DNA from: Pseudomonadota bacterium
GTDB taxonomy: Bacteria > Pseudomonadota > Gammaproteobacteria > Burkholderiales > Casimicrobiaceae
Assembly (NCBI GenBank): GCA_022709775.1
Contig: JAKLIE010000024.1
Coordinates: 1 to 10,488, forward strand
Reading direction: 5' to 3'
DNA: 10,488 nucleotides
Position 1 is the first letter of the stretch; each line of letters opens with the position of its first letter. The notes beneath the pieces were generated by a model. That model did not search any database. It was not told where the DNA came from and worked only from the letters and a program-made list of their open reading frames with translations. Position numbers and translations under genes: made by a program. This document shows, in pieces, positions 1 to 8,040 of this stretch.

Positions 1-788
<788 letters not shown>

Positions 789-795
789 CCTCCGC

Positions 796-4020
<3,225 letters not shown>

Positions 4021-4053
4021 CCGCGCCCATCGTCCTTCGTCAACCGCTGCACC

Positions 4054-4059
4054 AGGGAG
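4054..4059 (+). promoter_or_regulatory. Ribosome binding site of the DUF2892 gene
   Basis: AGGGAG, 5 bases before the ATG at 4065. It is the clearest Shine-Dalgarno sequence in the window and fixes the start of this small gene. Confidence 0.7.
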
Positions 4060-4064
4060 TTCTC

Positions 4065-4283
4065 ATGACCACCGAACGTTACATCCGCGTCCTCGCCGGC
4101 CTCGTCGTTCTCCTGTCGCTCGCGCTCGGCGCGCAGGCGAGCCCGCTCTTCGTCAGCGCGAACTGGCTGTGGCTCACCGCCTTCGCGGGCGTGAACATGC
4201 TCCAGAGCGGGTACACGCGCTTCTGCCTGCCGGAGATCGTCCTGCGCAGGCTCGGCGTGCCGTCGGGCTCGTGCAGCCGGTAG
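4065..4283 (+). CDS. DUF2892 (YgaP transmembrane-like) small inner-membrane protein, 72 aa
   Basis: A two-helix membrane protein: a first hydrophobic helix at about residues 8-24 (VLAGLVVLLSLALGAQA), a short turn, a second at about 32-47 (NWLWLTAFAGVNMLQSG), then the family signature around Cys54 (TRFCLPEIVLRRLGV). The usual family form is FCP(L/A)EI; here Leu and Pro are swapped. Proteins of this family occur alone or fused to rhodaneses (E. coli YgaP) and are common beside sulfide- and sulfane-sulfur-metabolising genes, but their biochemical role is not settled. The tail carries a second cysteine (Cys70). It lies 44 bp after the RND stop on the same strand with a good ribosome site, so it is the likely last gene of the SQR-RND operon. 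A much longer overlapping frame runs into this gene from 1647 but is a shadow of the RND gene; the true start is the ATG at 4065. Confidence 0.85.
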   Translation: MTTERYIRVLAGLVVLLSLALGAQASPLFVSANWLWLTAFAGVNMLQSGYTRFCLPEIVLRRLGVPSGSCSR

Positions 4284-4285
4284 CA

Positions 4286-4297
4286 CCGCCGCGGCGG
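4286..4297. repeat. 12-bp perfect GC palindrome between convergent genes
   Basis: CCGCCGCGGCGG sits in the 25-bp gap between the DUF2892 stop (4283) and the stop of the channel gene on the other strand (4309). It is the only candidate for a bidirectional transcription end here, but it has no loop beyond its own central bases and no T-run on either side. In such GC-rich DNA it could be chance. Confidence 0.3.
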
Positions 4298-4308
4298 CAA
4301 CCCGCCCG

Positions 4309-5205
4309 TCACGCCGGCGGGGGCGACCCGTCGTCGAGCCGGTCGCCCAACCGGGTGGCCAGTCGCGCGAGATCGGCGCGCAGCGCCCGCAACTCGGCGT
4401 GCATCTCGGCGCGGACCCGGAGTTCCTCGGCGTCGAGCAGGCGTGCGATGTCGGCATGGAGCGACACGATCTCGCGGTGCAGGTCCGAGCGCAGCGCGGC
4501 CTCCTCGCGCCCGAGGAACATCGCGACGATGTTCGCGGTGAACAGCGACAGCAGCGCCCAGCCGATCAGGACCGCGACGATCGCCACGATGCGCGACGCT
4601 GTCGTAGTCGGGTAGACGTCGCCGTACCCGACGGTCGCCCCGGTGACGAACGCGAGCCACATGCCGTCCCAGAAGGTGGCGATCTTCGGGTCGAGCACGT
4701 AGAACAACGCGCCGGTCACGAGCGTTGCCAGGAAGGCGGCCCCCGCGAGGAGCGGAGCGCCGCGCCGCGTGAACAGCACGCGCATCTCGGCGACGGCGCG
4801 GATCATGATGAGCCCCGCGACGGCGACGCGGGCGATGCGGACCAGCGCGAAGCCTTCGGTGGCCGCGCCGAACAGGGCGGCGCCCGCGCCGAGGATCACG
4901 ACGACGTTGAGCCAGTTGCCGGCGAGGTAGCGGAACGGTTCGCGAGTCAGGCGCAGCATCCACGCGAGCTCGAGCGCGAACGCGAGGACGATGAACGCGT
5001 CGATGGCGGTCGCGGCGCGATGCCACACCGCGTCCGGCTCGGCCGAGTCGAAGATGTACGCGGGGACCGACAGCAGCGCCACGGCGACCATCGGCCAGTG
5101 CAGGCGCCGCTGCCACTCGCGCGCGGCCGGCGCATCGTCCGGGCTGGTGCCGGCGAGACCGATCCAGGCGAGCGGTTCGCGTGGGCCTGCGGGACGCTCG
5201 GACAT
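4309..5205 (-). CDS. Kv-like six-helix potassium channel with C-terminal coiled coil (298 aa)
   Basis: An inner-membrane, tetramer-type K+ channel subunit. Predicted segments: S1 about 37-53, S2 64-84, S3 95-115 (GNWLNVVVIL), S4 about 118-142, S5 149-171, pore helix and filter 178-199, S6 204-232. The selectivity filter is the canonical TVGYGD (191-196) followed by VYPTT. S4 is weakly charged: Arg123 and Arg126 keep the three-residue spacing, after which hydrophobic residues replace the expected arginines until Arg136 and Arg142, so voltage sensing may be reduced. After S6 a charged heptad-like helix (about 233-291) predicts a cytoplasmic coiled coil. There is no RCK/TrkA-N domain. The ATG at 5205 has no Shine-Dalgarno; a TAGCAT -10-like element (5217-5212) and an FNR-type palindrome upstream suggest its own, possibly leaderless, promoter. 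It also lies 43 bp after the coiled-coil gene on the same strand, so read-through from the operon is likely too. Confidence 0.9.
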   Translation of the reverse strand: MSERPAGPREPLAWIGLAGTSPDDAPAAREWQRRLHWPMVAVALLSVPAYIFDSAEPDAVWHRAATAIDAFIVLAFALELAWMLRLTREPFRYLAGNWLNVVVILGAGAALFGAATEGFALVRIARVAVAGLIMIRAVAEMRVLFTRRGAPLLAGAAFLATLVTGALFYVLDPKIATFWDGMWLAFVTGATVGYGDVYPTTTASRIVAIVAVLIGWALLSLFTANIVAMFLGREEAALRSDLHREIVSLHADIARLLDAEELRVRAEMHAELRALRADLARLATRLGDRLDDGSPPPA

Positions 5206-5211
5206 CGGACC

Positions 5212-5217
5212 ATGCTA
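5212..5217 (-). promoter_or_regulatory. Possible -10 element for the Kv-like channel gene
   Basis: Read on the minus strand this is TAGCAT, four of six matches to TATAAT, 6 bases before the ATG at 5205. If used, transcription would begin at or next to the start codon, which fits the absence of a ribosome site. On its own it is weak; the FNR-type box at about -40 relative to that start makes it more credible. Confidence 0.35.
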
Positions 5218-5238
5218 GCCCGCCGGCCGGACACGGCA

Positions 5239-5252
5239 TTGACGGCCGTCAA
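5239..5252 (-). promoter_or_regulatory. FNR/FixK-type operator, perfect 14-bp palindrome
   Basis: TTGACGGCCGTCAA is a perfect dyad and fits the FNR/ANR/FixK family consensus TTGAY-N4-RTCAA at every fixed position. It overlaps the TGA stop (5249-5251) of the coiled-coil gene and is centred between 5245 and 5246. Taking the channel ATG (5205) as +1, the centre is at -40.5, close to the -41.5 typical of class II activation by FNR-type regulators. This is a motif match plus geometry; no regulator gene is in the window. An unrelated dimeric repressor could also use such a dyad. Confidence 0.5.
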
Positions 5253-7060
5253 GGCGTCGGACGGCCCTCGGCAGGAGGTTCGCCGCCGCCGAGCCACACG
5301 GCTGCGCGCACGAGGGATCGGCTCTCGAGCGTGCGCATCCGCGCGGCGAGGTCCTCGTGGCGCGCCCTGAGCGATGCGAGCTCGGCCGTGCGCAGCTCGA
5401 GCTGCTCCTCGAGGCCCGCCGTGCGGACCGCCGAGTCGGTGATCGCGTCGGCCATCCGATCGGCCTCGGCCGACAGGTCGGCCGTACGCCGTTCGCGTTC
5501 CTCGATCGCGGTGCGTAGCTCGTCGGCGGCGCGAGCCAGCGAGGCCTCGCGCTCGGCCAGGCGCTCGCCGCTCTCGCGCCTCAGGCGTTCGAGCGCGCGC
5601 AACGCGTCGTCGCGCTCGAACCGCAGCGTGTCGCCTTCGCGGCGCAGCGCCTCGATCTCGTTGCGGAGATCGGCTTCGCGCACGCGCAGCCCGTCGGCCT
5701 CGGCGGCGAGCCGCGCGCAGTAGTCCTCGCGCGCGACGAGGGCGGCGCGCGTCTCTTCGATCTCGACGGCGAAGCGCTCGAGATGGTGGCGCGCCGACTC
5801 GAACCGGTGCGCGTGGCCGTCGGCCTCGCGGCGCGCCGCCTCCAGCGCGTCGGCGAGCCTGGCGATCGAGGCACGCTCGTCGGCAAGCTCGCGCTGAGCC
5901 TGGCCGAGTTCGGCGCGCAGTCCGGCTTCCGCCCGCGGGACCTCGGCCAGCGAGGCGGTGATGCGCGCGAGCTCGCCGCGCGCCGACGCGAGCTCCGCCG
6001 TCAGGTGGTCGCGCTCGCGCGCCTGGTCCGCGCGCAGCGCCTCGAGCCGGGCGGTCATCGCTTCGCGCTCGCGCGCCTGGTCGGTGCGCAGGGCCTCGAG
6101 CTGCCCGGTCAGCCCTTCGCGCTCGCGCGCCTGCTCGGTACGCATCCCTTCCACCTGGGCGGCGAGGGCGCGCGCGTCGCGCGGGGCCGCGGCGAGGTCC
6201 CGGGCCGCTCGCTCGGCCCGAGCGGCGTGGCCGGCGGCCATGTCGGCGAGCGTCTGCATGCGCGTGCGGTCGGCCTCGATCTCCTGCGCCAGCCACGGAG
6301 GGATCGCGCTCTGGACCGCCGGCCGTGCGGCGAGCGCCAGCGCGTCGACCGAGCGCTTGAGCTCGCCCGAGACGGTGGACGAGAGCCTCCGGTAGCCTGC
6401 GTCGAGCGCGGCGTCGAGTCCCGAGCCCAGCCCGAGCGGCGGCGGGACGAGGGCGGGCTGCTTCGCGCCGGGCGGCGCCTTCGCGGCGACCGCAGCCGGG
6501 GGAAAGCGCGTTGCCTGCGCGAGGCGTTTCATGCCGGAGGCGGGGTCGGCGAGGAACGTCTCCTCGGTGACGACGGTGCGCGCGGCCCCGCGCGTCGCCT
6601 GCTCGAACTCGACCAGGTGCGCGAGCCACAGCGCCAGCGACTTCTCCGGCGCGAACTGGCGGCGGCGGGCGAGTGCCGCCGCGGCGCTGCCCGGATGCGT
6701 GAGCCACAGTACCGTCGAGAACGCCCGCTCGGCCGCCTCGGCGCGTTCGCGCCACATCGCGACGATTCGCGTCGCGAGCGGCTCGGCCACCAGCAGCGGG
6801 GCATCCGAGGGCATGCGCTCGAGGAAGACGTCGATCGCCGCCCTGGCGGCATCGAGACCGGGAGCCCTCGCGAGGCGTGCGGGCATCGGCGCGAGCGAGT
6901 CCCAGCGCATGCCGCAGGCGGCCAGCGCGTGCTGGGACACGCCGGCCGGGTCGCCCGCTGGGGGGCCGGCCAGCGCGGCGCCCGCGCGGACGAGCGCGTC
7001 GGAGAGCGCGGACGTGCCGCTCTCGGGCACTCCAAGCAGCAGGAGGACCGGGGAAGCCAT
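5249..7060 (-). CDS. Long coiled-coil protein with N-terminal sulfotransferase-like domain (603 aa)
   Basis: Residues about 1-200 resemble the bacterial sulfotransferase family: a P-loop-like GVPESGTSAL (10-19), the WLTHP strand (120-123 region) with AAALARR after it, and VTEETFLADP (164-173) as in the usual FVSYDxLLADP. The PAPS-binding positions look eroded: the basic residue before SGTS is Glu13, the usual KDPR motif reads AEPL (92-95), and the Arg and Ser of RHPxxxAxSL are Thr121 and Ala129. A Pro-rich link (about 187-215) leads to a charged, Ala/Glu/Arg-rich helix from about 255 to 585 with three tandem 18-residue repeats (306-359). No signal peptide or membrane helix is evident, so it is probably cytoplasmic. 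The ATG at 7060 is chosen; a GTG at 7069 would add three residues. Neither has a clear ribosome site. It lies 54 bp after one K+ channel gene and 43 bp before another, suggesting a scaffold working with them. Enzymatic sulfation is unlikely but not excluded. Confidence 0.8.
   Translation of the reverse strand: MASPVLLLLGVPESGTSALSDALVRAGAALAGPPAGDPAGVSQHALAACGMRWDSLAPMPARLARAPGLDAARAAIDVFLERMPSDAPLLVAEPLATRIVAMWRERAEAAERAFSTVLWLTHPGSAAAALARRRQFAPEKSLALWLAHLVEFEQATRGAARTVVTEETFLADPASGMKRLAQATRFPPAAVAAKAPPGAKQPALVPPPLGLGSGLDAALDAGYRRLSSTVSGELKRSVDALALAARPAVQSAIPPWLAQEIEADRTRMQTLADMAAGHAARAERAARDLAAAPRDARALAAQVEGMRTEQAREREGLTGQLEALRTDQAREREAMTARLEALRADQARERDHLTAELASARGELARITASLAEVPRAEAGLRAELGQAQRELADERASIARLADALEAARREADGHAHRFESARHHLERFAVEIEETRAALVAREDYCARLAAEADGLRVREADLRNEIEALRREGDTLRFERDDALRALERLRRESGERLAEREASLARAADELRTAIEERERRTADLSAEADRMADAITDSAVRTAGLEEQLELRTAELASLRARHEDLAARMRTLESRSLVRAAVWLGGGEPPAEGRPTP
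5984..6145 (-). repeat. Three tandem 54-bp repeats in the coiled-coil gene
   Basis: Three consecutive units (6145-6092, 6091-6038, 6037-5984) encode 18-residue repeats with the core (L/M)R-T/A-(E/D)-QARER(E/D). On the plus strand the conserved block GCGCTCGCGCGCCTG recurs at 6011, 6065 and 6119, exactly 54 bp apart, with one mismatch allowed in the following bases. The exact spacing and DNA-level similarity indicate recent tandem duplication within the coding frame. Confidence 0.85.
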
Positions 7061-7095
7061 GGATGGCACCGGTGTCGCAAGGCGCGTGCCAGCCG

Positions 7096-7112
7096 CCGCC
7101 CGGGCTGGGCGG
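7096..7112 (-). other. GC hairpin in the gap between channel and coiled-coil genes
   Basis: CCGCCC (7096-7101) pairs with GGGCGG (7107-7112) around a 5-base loop; an outer AGC/GCT pair (7091-7093 with 7114-7116) could extend it past bulges. It lies just after the TAG stop of the upstream channel gene in transcript direction. There is no T-run, so it is not a convincing intrinsic terminator. It could protect an mRNA end or attenuate the downstream genes. Confidence 0.35.
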
Positions 7113-7114
7113 AG

Positions 7115-7843
7115 CTACCGGTCCGGAGCGGAATCGCGCTGCGACGCCTCGTCGCGCTGCACCCGTCGCCACTCGATCTCGAGGCCGATCAGGCGGGCGA
7201 TCAGCACCGCGATGTAGAGCTGGCCGACGATCGCCTCGAACGTCGCGAGCGAGCGCACGTACGGGTGAACCGGCGTGACGTCGCCGTAACCGGTCGACGT
7301 CAGCGTGATGAAGCTGAAATAGGTGAACCGGTGCTCGATGGCCGACGCGTCGGCCGGCGTCCCTCCGACGGCGAACGAATGCGGCAGGTAGAGGGCGAGC
7401 AGCCGGTAGGCCTGCGAGAACACGAGGCCCAGCATCAGGAACGAGCCGCACGCGCCCATGATCCGGTGCATGTTGATGCGCCCGTCGCGCGTCGCGCGCT
7501 GCAGGAACAGCGCGCCCAGCGCGAGCGACAGGACCATCACCAGGGTCGAATCGATCGTGGCGAGCGCGCGCGACGGCGCGTGGTACTCGGCGAGGCGGGA
7601 CACGACGGCCAGCACGAGCAGGACGAGCAGCGCCCGGACGAGCGGGCGCGGCTCGAAGAAAAGCGTCGCGCAGGCGATCAGGAACACGCCGAACGCGACG
7701 TCGAGCCACCCCTTGGCGATCGCGCCGACCTCCGCCATCGGGTAGACCGCGAACAGGAAGAGCGCGAGGATCGCGACCGTGATCGTGAGCCCGCCGTCGC
7801 CGCGGACGAACCGGTACGCGCGGGCGACGATCGGGAGCGGCAC
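7115..7843 (-). CDS. Potassium-channel-like membrane protein, ion_trans_2 type (242 aa)
   Basis: Predicted helices at about residues 19-37, 45-63, 68-84, 96-114 and 127-151, then a pore loop with the K+ filter STGYGD (183-188) in FSFITLTSTGYGDVTP, and a final helix at about 197-221. This is a six-helix layout without any arginine-spaced S4, so it is unlikely to be voltage-gated. The tail after the last helix is only about 20 charged residues and has no RCK/TrkA-N or cyclic-nucleotide domain. The start is the GTG at 7843, 18 bp after the tRNA-Ile2 3' end; it has no Shine-Dalgarno sequence, and the next in-frame Met (residue 36) would remove the first helix. It is probably transcribed through from the tRNA promoter and is the first protein gene of a set with the coiled-coil protein and the second channel. 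It shares little with the second channel apart from the filter, so the pair is not a recent duplication. Confidence 0.87.
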   Translation of the reverse strand: MPLPIVARAYRFVRGDGGLTITVAILALFLFAVYPMAEVGAIAKGWLDVAFGVFLIACATLFFEPRPLVRALLVLLVLAVVSRLAEYHAPSRALATIDSTLVMVLSLALGALFLQRATRDGRINMHRIMGACGSFLMLGLVFSQAYRLLALYLPHSFAVGGTPADASAIEHRFTYFSFITLTSTGYGDVTPVHPYVRSLATFEAIVGQLYIAVLIARLIGLEIEWRRVQRDEASQRDSAPDR

Positions 7844-7854
7844 GGCGTGAGGAA

Positions 7855-7875
7855 GGGTGGGTGGGCCCGGCTGGG
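7855..7875 (+). other. Potential G-quadruplex at the tRNA 3' end
   Basis: The plus strand has four GGG runs (7855-7857, 7859-7861, 7863-7865, 7873-7875) with loops of 1, 1 and 7 bases, matching the G3-N(1-7) rule. The last loop contains CCC and the last two runs belong to the tRNA acceptor and T stems, so base pairing competes. It lies on the template strand for the tRNA and channel genes. Confidence 0.35.
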
Positions 7876-7935
7876 ATCGAACCAGCGACCAAACGATTAT
7901 GAGTCGTCTGCTCTAACCGACTGAGCTACAGGCCC
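7862..7935 (-). tRNA. tRNA-Ile2 with CAU anticodon (lysidine-type; reads AUA)
   Basis: The minus strand folds into a full cloverleaf: 7-bp acceptor GGGCCTG/CGGGCCC (one T-G pair), D arm GCTC-GAGC, anticodon stem GACGA/TCGTT with loop CTCATAA (anticodon CAT), variable TGGTC, T arm GCTGG-TTCGATC-CCAGC, discriminator A. CAT could mean Met or the minor Ile. The acceptor pairs C4-G69 and C5-G68, known determinants for the lysidine synthetase TilS, and close likeness to E. coli ileX around the anticodon arm (GACTCATAATCG, TTGGTCGCTGGTTC) favour Ile2, which TilS converts to read AUA. An elongator tRNA-Met is the alternative. The 3' CCA is not encoded: the bases after the discriminator are CCC, so CCA must be added by the nucleotidyltransferase. 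Confidence 0.93.
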
Positions 7936-7985
7936 GGTGCGCATGGAGGCGCGGCGTCACGCGGGCTTTACGGGGCGCCGGCGCG

Positions 7986-7991
7986 AGTATA
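7986..7991 (-). promoter_or_regulatory. Likely -10 box of the tRNA-Ile2 promoter
   Basis: The minus strand reads TATACT, five of six matches to TATAAT, in an otherwise GC-rich gap. It would start a transcript near 7979 with a leader of about 44 bases before the tRNA 5' end. I see no convincing -35 hexamer at the 16-18 bp spacing. Confidence 0.5.
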
Positions 7992-8024
7992 GCGAATCGC
8001 CCGGTTCGAGGCGCCGGCCTCGGC

Positions 8025-8030
8025 TACACT
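8025..8030 (+). promoter_or_regulatory. Likely -10 box of the PatZ-like gene
   Basis: TACACT, four of six matches to TATAAT, ends 10 bases before the ATG at 8041. Transcription would then start only a few bases before the start codon, giving a leaderless or nearly leaderless mRNA, which fits the lack of a Shine-Dalgarno sequence. No good -35 hexamer is seen. Confidence 0.4.
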
Positions 8031-8040
8031 CGCGGACCAG

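Noticed and set aside
4286..4297. Intrinsic terminator between the convergent genes
   Set aside because: The palindrome has no proper loop and no T-run on either strand, so it is listed only as a palindrome.
4947..7892. A 981-codon minus-strand frame across two channels and the coiled-coil gene
   Set aside because: It is in a different frame from three recognisable proteins, runs through the tRNA, and has shadow composition.
5783..7924. A 713-codon plus-strand frame opposite the coiled-coil and channel genes
   Set aside because: Arg-rich shadow composition, and it crosses the tRNA gene.
4284..7935. A genomic island inserted at the tRNA-Ile2 3' end
   Set aside because: The cargo lies on the correct side of the tRNA, but there is no integrase, no repeat of the tRNA 3' end near 4284-4308, and no change in base composition.
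7862..7935. Elongator or initiator tRNA-Met
   Set aside because: The anticodon is CAT, but the first acceptor pair is paired (not an initiator) and C4-G69/C5-G68 plus the likeness to ileX favour tRNA-Ile2.
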